DNA of 64,000 bases, taken from positions 1 through 64,000 of the forward strand of contig NW_027476797.1 of the NCBI RefSeq assembly GCF_051020955.1. Direction: 5' to 3'. Positions 1-13,685 of the stretch are shown one piece after another (position 1 is the stretch's first letter; each line of letters begins with the position of its first letter). This DNA is from Megalopta genalis. Its lineage: Eukaryota; Arthropoda; Insecta; Hymenoptera; Halictidae. A model generated the notes under the pieces. The model did not search any database, was not told the DNA's origin, and saw only the letters and a program-made list of their open reading frames with translations. The translations under genes and the position numbers were made by a program.

Positions 1-1913
1 TGATTTAGCTTCAACTGCATGCGAATCGAACGAGTTATATTCAAATCCAAGCGAAACACATGATTTAGCTTCAAATCAATGCGAAGTAGAAGGCTTAGTT
101 TCAAATCCATGCGAATCAAATGGTTTAGCTGCATATACTTGTCACGTACATGATTTAGCTTCAAATGCATGCGAAACAAACGAGTTAGCTTCGAATCCCT
201 GCGAAACACATGATTTAGATTCATATTCATTCGAAACACATGGTTTAGCTTAATATTCATGCGAAACAAATGGTTCTGCTTCAAATACTTGTGATATACA
301 TGATTTAGTTTCAACTGCATGCGAAACAAACAAGTTAGTTTTAAATCCAAGCGAAACGCATGATTTAACTTCAAATCCATCCGAAGTAGAAGGCTTAGCT
401 TCAAACCCATGCGACACAAATGATTTAGCTTCAAACACTTGCCATATAAGTGATATAGCTTGAAATGCAGGCGAATCAAACGAGTTAGCTACAAATCCGT
501 GCGAAACACATGATTTAGCTTCAAAACAATCCGAAGTAGAAGGATTAGCTTCAAATCCATGCGAAACGAATGATTGACCTTCAAATACTTGCGAATATAA
601 GTGATATAGCTTCAAATCCATGCGAAACGCATGATTTAGCTTCAAATGAATGCGAAGTTGAAGGATTAGCTTCAAATCCATGCGAAACGAATGATTTATC
701 ATCAAATACTTTCGAATAGAAGTAATGTAGCTTCAAATGCAGGCGAAACAAACGAGCTAGCTTCAAATCCATACGAAACACATGATTTAGCTTCAAATCT
801 ATGCGAAGCAAACGAGTTAGCTTCAAATGCAAGCGAAACACATGATTCAGCTTCAAATCAATGCGAAGTAGAAGGCTTAGTTTCAAATACGTTAGAAACA
901 AATGGAATAGCTTCAAATAATCGTGATATACATAATTTAGCGTCAACTGCGTGCGAAACAAACCAGTTAGCTTCAAATTCATGCGGAGCACATGATTTAG
1001 CTTCTAATCAATGCGAAGTAGAAGGCTTAGATGCAAAACCATGCGAAACAAATGGTTTAGCTTCAAATAATTGTGATATACATGATTTAGCTTCAACTGC
1101 ATGCGAATCGAACGAGTTATATTCAAATCCAAGCGAAACACATGATTTAGCTTCAAATCAATGCGAAGTAGAAGGCTTAGTTTCAAATCCATGCGAATCA
1201 AATGGTTTAGCTGCATATACTTGTCACGTACATGATTTAGCTTCAAATGCATGCGAAACAAACGAGTTAGCTTCGAATCCCTGCGAAACACATGATTTAG
1301 ATTCATATTCATTCGAAACACATGGTTTAGCTTAATATTCATGCGAAACAAATGGTTCTGCTTCAAATACTTGTGATATACATGATTTAGTTTCAACTGC
1401 ATGCGAAACAATCAAGTTAGTTTTAAATCCAAGCGAAACGCATGATTTAACTTCAAATCCATCCGAAGTAGAAGGCTTAGCTTCAAACCCATGCGACACA
1501 AATGATTTAGCTTCAAACACTTGCCATATAAGTGATATAGCTTGAAATGCAGGCGAATCAAACGAGTTAGCTACAAATCCGTGCGAAACACATGATTTAG
1601 CTTCAAAACAATCCGAAGTAGAAGGATTAGCTTCAAATCCATGCGAAACGAATGATTGACCTTCAAATACTTGCGAATATAAGTGATATAGCTTCAAATC
1701 CATGCGAAACGCATGATTTAGCTTCAAATGAATGCGAAGTTGGAGGATTAGCTTCAAATCCATGCGAAACGAATGATTTATCATCAAATACTTTCGAATA
1801 GAAGTAATGTAGCTTCAAATGCAGGCGAAACAAACGAGCTAGCTTCAAATCCATACGAAACACATGATTTAGCTTCAAATCTATGCGAAGCAAACGAGTT
1901 AGCTTCAAATGCA
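1..1913. repeat. Left family: 1082-bp-spaced duplication (1-831 and 1083-1913)
   Basis: Bases 1-831 and 1083-1913 match almost base for base; I saw two differences, near 331/1411 and 662/1743. Both copies carry the same rare variants: TTATATTCAAATCC near 36/1118, GCATATACTTGTCACG near 131/1213, AGCTTAATATTCATGCG near 247/1329, and a 31-bp D unit ending TTCGAATAGAAG (next unit at 723/1805). The segment 832-1082 between them is ordinary HOR. The spacing is 36 units plus 2 bp. The near-identity of otherwise unusual variants shows a recent duplication rather than shared ancestry of the HOR. Confidence 0.92.
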
Positions 1914-2109
1914 TGCGAATCGAACGAGTTATATTCAAATCCAAGCGAAACACATGATTTAGCTTCAAATCAATGCGAAGTAGAAGGCTTAGTTTCAAAT
2001 CCATGCGAATCAAATGGTTTAGCTGCATATACTTGTCACGTACATGATTTAGCTTCAAATGCATGCGAAACAAACGAGTTAGCTTCGAATCCCTGCGAAA
2101 CACATGGTA
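1914..2109. repeat. Partial third copy of the left family
   Basis: After the shared segment ends near 1913, the sequence jumps to the same order as 1099 onward (GCGAATCGAACGAG, then TTATATTCAAATCC, then GCATATACTTGTCACG). This makes a shortened third copy. It runs to about 2105, where CACATGGTATTTAGC shows loss of most of a unit compared with the first two copies. After that it joins the 1713-bp family. Confidence 0.8.
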
Positions 2110-4648
2110 TTTAGCTTCAAATTCATTCGAAACACATGGTTTAGCTTAATATTCATGCGAAACAAATGGTTCTGCTTCAAATACTTGTGATATACATGAT
2201 TTAGTTTCAACTGCATGCGAAACAAACAAGTTAGTTTTAAATCCAAGCGAAACGCATGATTTAGCTTCAAATCCATCCGAAGTAGAAGGCTTAGCTTCAA
2301 ACCCATGCGACACAAAAGATTTAGCTTCAAACACTTGCCATATAAGTGATATAGCTTGAAATGCAGGCGAATCAAACGAGTTAGCTACAAATCCGTGCGA
2401 AACGCATGATTTAGCTTCAAATGAATGCGAAGTAGAAGGATTAGCTTCAAATCCATGCGAAACGAATGAATGACCTTCAAATACTTGCGAATATAAGTGA
2501 TATAGCTCCAAATGCAGGCGAAAAAAACGAGTTAGCTTCAAATCCATGCGAAATGCATGTTTTAGCTTCAACTCAATGCGAAGCAGAAGGCTTCGTTTCA
2601 AATCCATGCGAATCAAATGGAATAGGTTCAAATAATCGTGATATACACGATTTAGCGTCAACTGCCTGCGAAACAAACGAGTTAGCTACAAGTCCATGCG
2701 AAACACATGATTTAGCTTCAAAACAATCCGAAGTAGAAGGATTAGCTTCAAATCCATGCGAAACGAATGATTGACCTTCAAATACTTGCGAATATAAGTG
2801 ATATAGCTTCAAATTCATGCGAAACGCATGATTTAGCTTCAAATGAATGCGAAGTTGAAGGATTAGCTTCAAATCCATGCGAAACGAATGATTTATCATC
2901 AAATACTTTCGAATAGAAGTAATGTAGCTTCATATGCAGGCGAAACAAACGAGCTAGCTTCAAATCCATGCGAAACACATGATTTAGCTTCAAATCTATG
3001 CAAAACAAACGAGTTATCTTCAAATCCAAGCGAAACACATGATTTAGCTTCAAATCAATGCGAAGTAGAAGGCTTAGTTTCAAATCCATGCGAATCAAAT
3101 GGTTTAGCTGCATATACTTGACATGTACATGATTTAGCTTCAAATGCAGGCGAAACAAACGAGTTAGCTTCGAATCCCTGCGAAACACATGATTTAGCTT
3201 CAAATCCATGCGAAACACATGATATAGTTTCAAATTCATGAGAAACACATGGTTCAGCTTAATATTCATGCGAAACAGATGGTTTAGATTCAGATACTTG
3301 TGATAAACATGATTTAGCTTCAACTGCATGCGAATCAAACGAGTTAGCCTCGAATCCATGCGAAACACATGATTTAGCTTCAACTCAATGCGAAGTAGAA
3401 GGCTTAGTTTCAAATCCATGCGAATCAAATGGAATAGCTTCAAATAATCGTGATATACATAATTTAGCGTCAACTGCGTGCGAAACAAACGAGTTAGCTT
3501 CAAATTCATGCGGAACACATGATTTAGCTTCTAATCAATGCGAAGTAGAAGGCTTAGATACAAAACCATGCGAAACAAATGGTTTAGCTTCAAATAATTG
3601 TGATATACATGATTTACCTTCAACTGCATGCGAATCGAACGAGTTATCTTCAAATCCAAGCGAAACACATGATTTAGCTTCAAATCAATGCGAAGTAGAA
3701 GGCTTAGTTTCAAATCCATGCGAATCAAATGGTTTAGCTGCATATACTTGTCATGTACATGATTTAGCTTCATATGCAGGCGAAACAAACGAGTTAGCTT
3801 CGAATCCCTGCGAAACACATGATTTAGCTTCAAATTCATTCGAAACACATGGTTTAGCTTAATATTCATGCGAAACAAATGGTTCAGCTTCAAATACTTG
3901 TGATATACATGATTTAGTTTCAACTGCATGCGAAACAAACAAGTTAGTTTTAAATCCAAGCGAAACGCATGATTTAGCTTCAAATCCATCTGAAGTAGAA
4001 GGCTTAGCTTCAAACCCATTCGACACAAATGATTTAGCTTCAAACACTTGCCATATAAGTGATATAGCTTGAAATGCAGGCGAATCAAACGAGTTAGCTA
4101 CAAATCCGTGCGAAACGCATGATTTAGCTTCAAATGAATGCGAAGTAGAAGGATTAGCTGCAAATCCATGCGAAACGAATGAGTGACCTTCAAATACTTG
4201 CGAATATAAGTGATATAGCTCCAAATGCAGGCGAAAAAAACGAGTTAGATACAAATCCATGCGAAATGCATGTTTTAGCTTCAACTCAATGCGAAGCAGA
4301 AGGCTTCGTTTCAAATCCATGCGAATCAAATGGAATACCTTCAAATAATCGTGATATACGCGATTTAGCGTCAACTGCGTGCGAAACAAACGAGTTAGCT
4401 ACAAATCCATGCGAAACACATGATTTAGCTTCAAAACAATCCGAAGTAGAAGGATTAGCTTCAAATCCATGCGAAACGAATGATTGACCTTCAAATACTT
4501 GCGAATATATGTGATATATCTTCAAACCCATGCGAAACGCATGATTTAGCTTCAAATGAATGCGAAGTTGAAGGATTAGCTTCAAATCCATGCGAAACGA
4601 ATGATTTATCATCAAATACTTTCGAATAGAAGTAATGTAGCTTCAAAT
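2110..4648. repeat. 1713-bp-spaced duplication (2110-2935 and 3823-4648)
   Basis: Two segments of about 825 bp match at an offset of 1713 bp (57 units plus 3 bp). Both share TGCCATATAAGTGATATAGC, ATAGCTCCAAATGCAGGCG followed by AAAAAAACG, GCGAAATGCATGTTTTAGC, and the TTCGAATAGAAG form of the 31-bp D unit (next unit at 2920 and 4633). The 2936-3822 segment between them is similar HOR with its own variants, such as TTCATGAGAAACACATGG near 3233. Small differences (for example GATACA for GCTTCA near 4248) show the copies are older than the 1-1913 pair. Confidence 0.85.
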
Positions 4649-6309
4649 GCAGGCGAAACAAACGAGGTAGCTTCAAATCCATGCGAAACACATGATTTAG
4701 CTTCAAATCAATGCGAAGTAGAAGGAATAGTTTCAAATCCATGCGACACGAATGATTTAGCTTCATATACTTGCGATGTAAGTGATATATCTTCAAATGC
4801 AGGCGAAACAAACGAGTGAGCTTCAAATCCAAGCGTAACACATGATTTGACTTCAAATCAATGCAAAGTAGAAGGCTTGCTTCCAATCCATGCCAAACGA
4901 ATTATTTAGCTTCAAATGCTTGCGAATATAAGTGATATAGATTCAACTGCATGCGAAACAAACGTGTTATCTTCCAATCCATGCGCAACCACATGATTTA
5001 GCTTCAAATAAATGCGAAGTAGAAGGCTTAGCTTCAAATCCATGCGAAACGAATGATTGAGCTCCAAATGCTAGCGAATATAAGTGATATAGCTTCAAAT
5101 GCAGACGAAGCAAACGAGTTAGCTTCAAATCCATGCCAAACACATGATTTAGCTTCAAATCAATGCGAAGTAGAAGGCTTATCATCGAATCCATGAGAAA
5201 CTAATGTTTAGCTTCAGATACCTGTGATATACATGATATAGCTTGAACTGCATGCGAAACAATCGAGTTAGCTTCAAATCCATGTGAAACACATGATTTT
5301 TCTTTAAATCAATGCGAAGTAGAAGGATTATCTTCGAATCCATGCGGAACAAATGGTTTAGCTTCAAATACTTGTGATATACATGATTTAGTTTCAACTG
5401 CATGCGAAACAAACGAGTAAGCTTCAAACCCATGTGAAACACTTGATTTAGATTCAAATCAAAGCGAAGTAGAAGGGTTATCTACGAATCCATGCGAAAC
5501 AAATGGTTTTGCTTCAAATACTTGTGAAATACATGATTTACATTCAACAGCATGCGGAACAAATGAGTTAGCCTCAAATCCAAACGAAACACATGATTTA
5601 GCATCAAATCAATGCGAAGTAGAAGGCTTATCTTCTAATCCATGCGAAACAAATGGTTTAGCTTCAAATGATTGTGATATACATGATTTAGTTTCAACTG
5701 CATGCGAAACAAACGAGTTAGCTTCAAATCAATGCTAAACACATGATTTATCTTCAAATCAATGCGAAGCAGAAGGCTGATCTTCGAATCCATGCGAATG
5801 AAATGTTTTAGCTTCAAATATTTGTGATATACATGATTTAGCTTCAACTGCATGCGAAATAAACGAGTTAGATTCAAATACATGCCAAACACATGATTCA
5901 GCTTCAAATCAATGCGAAGTAGAAGGCTTATCTTCGAATCCATGCGAAACAAATGGTTTAGCTTCAAATGCTTGTAATATACATGATTTAGCTTCAACAG
6001 CATGCGAAACAAACGTGTTAACTTCAAATCCATACGAAACACATGATTTAGCTTCAATTCAAAGCGTGGTTGAAGGCTTATCTTCGAATCCATGCGAAAC
6101 AAATGGTTTAGCTTCAAATCAGTGCGAAGTAGAAGGCTTAGCTTCAAATCCATTCGAATCAAATGTTTTAGCTTCAAATACTTGTGATATACATGATTTA
6201 CATTCAACAGCAAGTGAAACAAACGAGTTAGCATCAAATCCATGCGAAACACATGATTTAGCATCAAATCAAGGCGAAGTAGAAGGCTTATCTTCGAATC
6301 CATGCGAAA
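4649..6309. repeat. HOR array, no larger duplication seen
   Basis: Ordinary A-B-C-D-E repeats with several 31-bp D units (next units at 4933 and 5085) and a rare 31-bp A unit containing GCGCAACCACATG near 4983. From about 5200 the C unit takes the TTATCTTCGAATCC form that dominates the right side of the window. Nothing other than repeat was seen. Confidence 0.85.
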
Positions 6310-7530
6310 CTAATGTTTAGCTTCAGATACCTGTGATATACATGATTTAGTTTCAACTGCATGCGAATCAAACGTGTTATCTGCAAATCCATGCGCAACC
6401 ACATGATTTAGCTTCAAATAAATGCGAAGTAGAAGGCTTAGCTTCAAATCCATGCGAAACGAATGATTTAGCTTCAAATGAATGCGAAGTTGAAGGATTA
6501 GCTTCAAATCCATGCGAAACGAATGATTTATCATCAAATACTTTCGAATAGAAATAATGTAGCTTCAAATGCAGGCGAAACAAACGAGGTAGCTTCAAAT
6601 CCATGCGAAACACATGATTTAGCTTCAAATCTATGCGAAACAAACGAGTTAGCTTCAAATGCAAGCGAAACACATGATTCAGCTTCAAATCAATGAGAAG
6701 TAGAAGGCTCAGTTTCAAATACGTGAGAAACAAATGGTTCAGCTTCAAATACTTGTGATATACATGATTTTGCTTCAAATGAAGATGAAATAAACGAGTT
6801 AGCTTCAAATCCATGCGAAACACATGATATAGTTTCAAATTCATGAGAAACACATGGTTCAGCTTAATATTCATGCGAAACAGATGGTTTAGATTTAGAT
6901 ATTTGTGATAAACATGATTTAGCTTCAACTGCATGCGAATCAAACGAGTTAGCCTCGAATCCATGCGAAACACATGATTTAGCTTCAAATCAATGCGAAG
7001 TAGAAGGCTTAGCTTCAAATCCATGCGACACGAATGATTTAGCTTCATATACTTGCGATGTAAGTGATATATCTTCAAATGCAGGCGAAACAAACGAGTG
7101 AGCTTCAAATCCAAGCGTAACACATGATTTGACTTCAAATCAATGCAAAGTAGAAGGCTTAGCTTCCAATCCATGCCAATCGAATTATTTAGCTTCAAAT
7201 GCTTGCGAATATAAGTGATATAGATTCAACTGCATGCTAAACAAACGAGATAGCTTCAAATCCATGCGAAACACATGATTTAACTTCAAATCAATGCGAA
7301 GTAGAAGTCATAGCTTCAAATCCATGCGAACCGAATGATTTGGCTTCAAATATTTGCGAATATAAGTGATATAGCTTCAACTGCATGCGAAACAAACGTG
7401 TTATCTGCAAATCCATGCGCAACCACATGATTTAGCTTGAAATAAATGCGAAGTAGAAGGCTTAGCTTCAAATCCATGCGAAACGAATGATTGAGCTCCA
7501 AATGCTTGCGAATATAAGTGATATAGCTAC
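6310..7530. repeat. Mosaic block assembled from segments also found at 0.7, 3.2 and 4.7-5.1 kb
   Basis: Successive parts match different places on the left. About 6510-6680 carries the TTCGAATAG 31-bp D unit and follows the order of 690-860. About 6820-7000 shares TTCATGAGAAACACATGG and GTGATAAACATG with 3220-3400. About 7010-7200 shares TTGCGATGTAAGTGATATA with 4730-4930. About 7400-7530 repeats the GCGCAACCACATG unit and GATTGAGCTCCAAATGC of 4980-5090. The order of pieces is not that of any single source, so this is a recombined patchwork. Confidence 0.75.
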
Positions 7531-10500
7531 AAATGCAGACGAAGCAAACGAGTTAGCTTCAAATCCATTCAAAACACATGATTTAGCTTCAAATTCATTC
7601 GAAAGAAATGGTTTAGCGTACTATTCATGGGAATCAAATGGTTCAGATTCAAATACTTGTGATATACACGATGTAGATTCAACTGCATGCGAAACAAACG
7701 AGTTAGCTTCAAATCCAAGCGAAACACATGATTTATCTTCAAATCAATGCGAAGTAGCAGGCTTAGCTTCAAATCCATGCCAAACACATGATTTAAATTC
7801 AAATTAATACTAAGTTGAAGGGTTAGCTTCAAATCCATGCGAATCTAATCGTTTAGCTTCAAATACTTGTGACATACATGATTTAGCTTCAACTGCATGC
7901 GAAACAAATGAGTTAGCTTCAAATCCAAGCGAAACGCATGATTTAGATTCAAATTAATGCTAAGTTGCAGGGTTAGCTTCAAATCCATGCGAATCGAATC
8001 GTTTAGCTTCAAATACCTGTGATATACATGATATAGCTTCAGCTGCATGCGAAACAAACGAGTTAGCTTCAAATCCAAGCGAAACACTTGATTTAGCTTC
8101 AAATCAATGCGAAGTATAAGGATTCGCTTCAAATCCATGTGAAACGAATGATTGAGCTTCAAATACTTGCCAATATATGTGATATAGCTTCGAATCCAGG
8201 CGAAACAAACGAGTTAGCTTCAAAAACCATGCGAAAAACATGATTTAGCTCCAAATCGATGCGAAGTAGAAGGCTTAACTACGAATCCATGCGAAACAAA
8301 TGGTTTAGCTTCAAACACTTGTGATATACATGATTTAGCTTCAATAGCTTGCGAAACAAACGAGTTAGCTTCAAAAACCATGCGAAAATCATGATTTAGC
8401 TTCAAATCAATGCGAAGCAGAAGGCTTATCTTCAAATCCATGGGAAACAAATCGTTTAGCTTCAAATACTTGTGATATACATAATTTAACTTCAGGTGCA
8501 TGTGATAGAATCGAGTTAACGTAAAATCCAAGCGGAACACATGATTTAGCTTCAAATCAATGCGAAGTAGAATGCTGAGTTTCAAATCCATGCGAATCAA
8601 ACGGTTTAGCTTTAAATACGTGTGATATACTTGATTTAGATTCAAGTGCGTTCGAAACAAACGTGTTAGCTTCAAATCCAAGCGAAACACATGATTTATC
8701 TTCAAATCAATGCGAGGTAGAAGGCTTAGCTTCAAATCCATGCGAAATAAACGTGTTAGCTTCAAATCCAAGCGAAACACATGATTTATCTTCAAATCAA
8801 TGCGAGGTAGAAGGCTTAGCTTCAAACCTATGCGAATCAAACGGTTTTGCTTCAAATACTTGTGATATACTTGATTTATATTCAAGTGCATGCGAAACAA
8901 ACGAGATAGCTTCAAATCCATGCGAAAAACATGATTTAGCTCCAAATCGAAGCGAAGTAGGAGGCTTAACTACGAACCCATGCGAAACAAATGGTTTAGC
9001 TGCAAATACTCGTGATATACATGACTTAGCTTCAACACCATGCGAAACAAACGAGTTAGATTCAAATCCATGCGAAACACATGATTTAGCTTCAAATCAA
9101 TGCGAAGAAGAAGGGTGATCTTCGAATCCATGCTAATCAAATGGTTCAGATTCAAATACTTGTGATATACATGATTTAGCTTCAACAGCATGCGAAACAA
9201 ACGAGTTAGCTTCAAATCCAGCGAAAAATACGATTCAGCTTCAAATCAATGCGAAGAAGAAGGGTGATCTTCGAATCCATGCTAATCAAATGGTTCAGAT
9301 TCAAATACTTGTTATATACATGATTTAGCTTCAACAACATGCGAAACAAACGAGTTAGCTTCAAATCCATACGAAACACATGATTTAGCTTCAAATCAAT
9401 GCGAAGTAGAAGGCTTATCTTCAAATCCATGCGAAACAAATCGTTTAGCTTCAACTACTTGTGATATACATGATTTAAATTCAACTGCATGTGATACAAA
9501 CTAGTTAACTTAATATCCATACGAAACACATGATTTAGCTCCAAATCAATGCGAGGTAGAAGGCTTAGCTTCAAATCCATGCGAATCAAATGGTTTAGCT
9601 TCAAATACTTGTGATATACATGATTTATATTCAACTGCATGCGACACAAACGAGTTAGCTTCAAATCCAAGCGAAACGCACGATTAAACCTCAATTCAAT
9701 GCGAAGTAGAAGGATTAGCTTCGAATCCATGCGAAACGAATGATTTAGCTTCAAATAAATGCGAATATAAGTGATATAGCTTCAAATGCAGGCGACACTA
9801 ACGAGTTAGCTTCAAATCCATGAGAAACACAGGATTTAATTTCAAATCAATGCGAAGTAGAAGGCTTATCTTAGAATCCATGCGAAACAAATGGTTTAGC
9901 TTCAAATACTTGTGATATGCGTGATTTTGCTTCAACAGCATGCGAAACAAACGAGTTAGCTTCAAATCCATGCGAAAGAAATGGTTTAGCTTCGAATACT
10001 TGTGATATACATGATATAGATTCAACCGCATGCGAAACAAACGATTTAGGTTCTAATCCATGCGAAACAAATCATTTAGCTTCAAATACTTGTGATATAC
10101 ACAATTTAGCTTCAACAGCATGAGAAAGAAACGACGAAGTTTCAATTCCAAAGGAATCACATGATTCAGATTCAAATGAATGCGACGTAGAAGGCTTATC
10201 TTCAAATCCATGCGAATCAAATGGTTTAGCTTCAAATACTTGTGATATACATGATTTATTTTCAACTGCGTGCGAATCAAACGAGTTAGCTTCAAATACA
10301 AGCGAAACACTTGATTCTGCTTCAAATCAATGCGACGTAGAAGGCTTAGATTCAAATCCATGCGGATCAAATGGTTTAGCTTCAAATCCATGCGAAACAC
10401 ATGACTTACCCTCAAATCAATGCGAAGTAGAATGCTTAGCATCAAATCCATGCGGATCAAATGGTTTAGCTTCAAATACTTGTGATATACATGATTTACC

Positions 10501-12696
10501 TTCAACTGCGTGCGAAACAAACGAGTTAACTTCAATTACAAGCGAAACACATTATTCAGCTTCAAATCAATTCGAAGTAGAAGGCTTATCTTCAAATCCA
10601 TGCGAAACAAATGGTTTAGCTTCGAATACTTGTGATAAACATGATATAGCTTCAACAGCATGCGAAACAAACGAGTTAGCTTCAAATCCATGCGAAACAC
10701 ATGATTTAGTTTCAAATCAATGCGAAGTAGAATGCTTAGTTTCAAATCCAAGCGAAACGAATGATTGAGCTTCAAATACTTGTCAATATATGTGATATAG
10801 CTTCGACGGCAGGCGAAACAATCGAGTTAGATTGACGTCCATGCGAAAGACATGATTTAGCTTCAAATCAATGCGAAGTAGAAGGCATAGTTTCAAATCC
10901 AAGCGAAACACATGATTTAGCTTCAAATACCTGTGATATACTTGATTTAGCTTCAACTGCATGCCAAAAAATCGAGTTATCTTCAAATCCATGCGAATTA
11001 CATGAATCAGCTTTAAATCAATGCGAAGTAGAAGGCTTATATTCAAATCCATGCGGAACAAATGGTTTAGCGTCAAATTCTTGTGATATACATGATTTAG
11101 CTTCAACTGCATGCGAAATAAACAAGTTAGCTTCAAATCCAAGCGAAACACATGAGATAGCATCAAATCAATAAGAAGTAGAAGGCTTCGCTTAAAAATA
11201 CATGCGACAAAAATAAATTAGCTTCAAATCCATGCGAAACGAATGGTGTAGTTTCAAATACTTGTGGTATACATGATTTAGCTTCAACTGCATGCGAATC
11301 AAACGAGGTAGTTCAAATCCATGCGAAACACATGATTTAGCTACAAATTCATTCGAAATACATAGTTTGGATTTATATTCATGCGGATCAAACGTTTCAG
11401 CTTCAAATACTTGTGATATACATGATTTAGCTTCAACTGCATGCGATACAAACGAGTTCGCTTCAAATCCAAGCGAAACTCATGATTTAGCTTCAATTCA
11501 ATGCGAACTAGAGTGCTTAACTTCAAATCCATGCGAATCAAATGGTTCAGCTTCAACTACTCGTGATATACATGAGCTAGATTCAACTGCATGCGAAACA
11601 AACGAGTTAGCATCAAATCCATGCGAAACACACGATTTAGCTTCAAATCAATGCGAAGAAGAAGGCTTTGCTTTAAATCCACGCGAACCAATTGGGTTAG
11701 CATCAAATACTTCTGATACATATGATTTAAATTCAACTGCATGCAAAACAAACGAGTTGGCTTCAAATCCATGCGAACCACATAATTTAGCTTCAAATCA
11801 ATGCGAAGTAGGAGGCTTAGCTTTAAATCCATGCGACACAAATAATCTAGTTTCAAATACTTGTAATATACAGGATTTAGCTTCAACTGCATGCGAAACA
11901 ATCAAGTTATCTTCAAATCCATGCGAAACAAATGATTTAACTTCAAATCAATGCGAAGTAGAAGGCATAGCTTCAAATCCATGCGAACCGAATGATTTGG
12001 CTTCAAATACTTGCGAATGTAAGTGATATAGCTTCAACTGCATGCGAAACAAACGTGTTATCTTCAAATCCATGCGCAACCACATGATTTAGCTTCAAAT
12101 CAATGCGAAGTAGAAGACTTAGCTTCAAATCCATTCGAATCAAATGGTGTAGCTTCAAATACATGTGATACACATGATTTAGCTTCAACTGCATGGAAAC
12201 AAACGAGTTAGCTTCAAATCCAATCGAAACACATGATTTAGCTTCAAATTCATGCGTAGTAGAAGGCTTAGCTTATAATCCATGCGAAAAGAATTATTTC
12301 GCTTCATATACTTGCGATATAAGTGATATAGCTTCAAATGCAGACGAAACAAACGTGTTGGCTTCAAATCCAAGCGATACACATGATTTCGCTTCAAATC
12401 AATGCGAAGTAGAAGGCTTATCTTCGAATCCATGCGAAACAAATGGTTTAGCTTCAAATACCTGTGATATACATGATTTAGCATCAAATGCAGGCGAAGA
12501 AAACGAGTTAGCTTCAAATGCATGCGAAATACATGATTTAGCTTCAAATTCATTCGTAACACATGGTTTAGCTTAATATTCATGCGTAGCAAATGGTTCA
12601 GCTGCAAATAGTTGTGATATACATGATTTACATTCAACTGCATGCGAAACAATCGAGTTAGCTTCAAATGCATGCGAAACACATGATTTAGCTTGA
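7531..12696. repeat. Diverged HOR zone with hybrid units
   Basis: HOR order is kept over long stretches but units differ more from consensus than on the right. There are hybrid units, such as a D-left/A-right hybrid near 10376-10405 that skips unit E, so the local cycle is shortened. Near-identical HOR pairs occur, for example 9091-9239 and 9240-9388, offset 149 bp, both with GAAGAAGAAGGGTGATC. A short run near 11161-11220 (CTTAAAAATACATGCGAC) is the most degraded unit I noticed. A further copy of the GCGCAACCACATG unit lies near 12073. No gene or non-satellite insert seen. Confidence 0.85.
8662..8841. repeat. Local 90-bp tandem duplication
   Basis: Two 90-bp copies, 8662-8751 and 8752-8841, each made of A (TTAGCTTCAAATCCAAGCG), B (TGCGAGGTAGA) and a unit that begins as C and, in the first copy, ends as E (GCGAAATAAACG). 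The C/E hybrid explains the cycle of three units instead of five: an exchange between C and E in register removed D and the rest. Confidence 0.85.
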
Positions 12697-13685
12697 AATC
12701 AATGCGAAGTAGAAGGCTTATCTTCGAATCCATGCAAAACAAAGTGATATAGTTTCAAATGAAGACGAAACAAATGAGTTGTCTTCAAATCCATGCGATA
12801 CACTTGATTTAGCTTCAAATCAATGCGAAGTAGAAGGCTTGTCTACGAATCCATGCAAAACAAATGGTATATGTTCAAATACTTGTGATATACACGATTT
12901 AGCTTCAACTGCATGCGGAGCAAACGAGTTAGCTTCAATTCCAAGGGAAACAAATGATTTAACTTCAAATCAATGCGAAGTAGAAGGCTTAGCTTCAAAT
13001 CCGTGCGAATCAAATGGTTTAGTTTCAAATGCTTGTGATATACATGATTTAGCTTCAACTGCATGCGATACAAACGAGTTAGCTTCAAATCCATGAGAAA
13101 CACATGATTTAGCTTTAAATCAATACGAGGTAGATGGCTGATCTTCGAAGCCATGCGAAACAAATGGTTCAGCTTCAAATACTTGTGATATACATGATTT
13201 AGCTTCAACTGCATGTGGAACAAACGAGTTAGCTTCAAATCCAAGCGAATCACATGATTTAGCTTCAAATTAATGCGAAGTAGAAGGCTTATCTTCGAAT
13301 CCATGCAAAACAAAGTGATATAGTTTCAAATGAAGACGAAACAAATGAGTTGTCTTCAAATCCATGCGATACACTTGATTTAGCTTCAAATCAATGCGAA
13401 GTAGAAGGCTTGTCTACGAATCCATGCAAAACAAATGGTATATGTTCAAATACTTGTGATATACACGATTTAGCTTCAACTGCATGCGGAGCAAACGAGT
13501 TAGCTTCAATTCCAAGAGAAACAAATGATTTAACTTCAAATCAATGCGAAGTAGAAGGCTTAGCTTCAAATCCGTGCGAATCAAATGGTTTAGTTTCAAA
13601 TGCTTGTGATATACATGATTTAGCTTCAACTGCATGCGATACAAACGAGTTAGCTTCAAATCCATGAGAAACACATGATTTAGCA
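12697..13685. repeat. 571-bp tandem duplication
   Basis: About 12697-13114 is repeated at 13268-13685, offset 571 bp (19 units plus 1). Both copies carry the odd junction CAAAACAAAGTGATATAG, the phrase AAATGAAGACGAAAC, and TGGTATATGTTCAAATAC. I saw one difference inside the shared part (AAGGGAAAC near 12936, AAGAGAAAC near 13507). The copies part after about 13114/13685. Confidence 0.9.
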
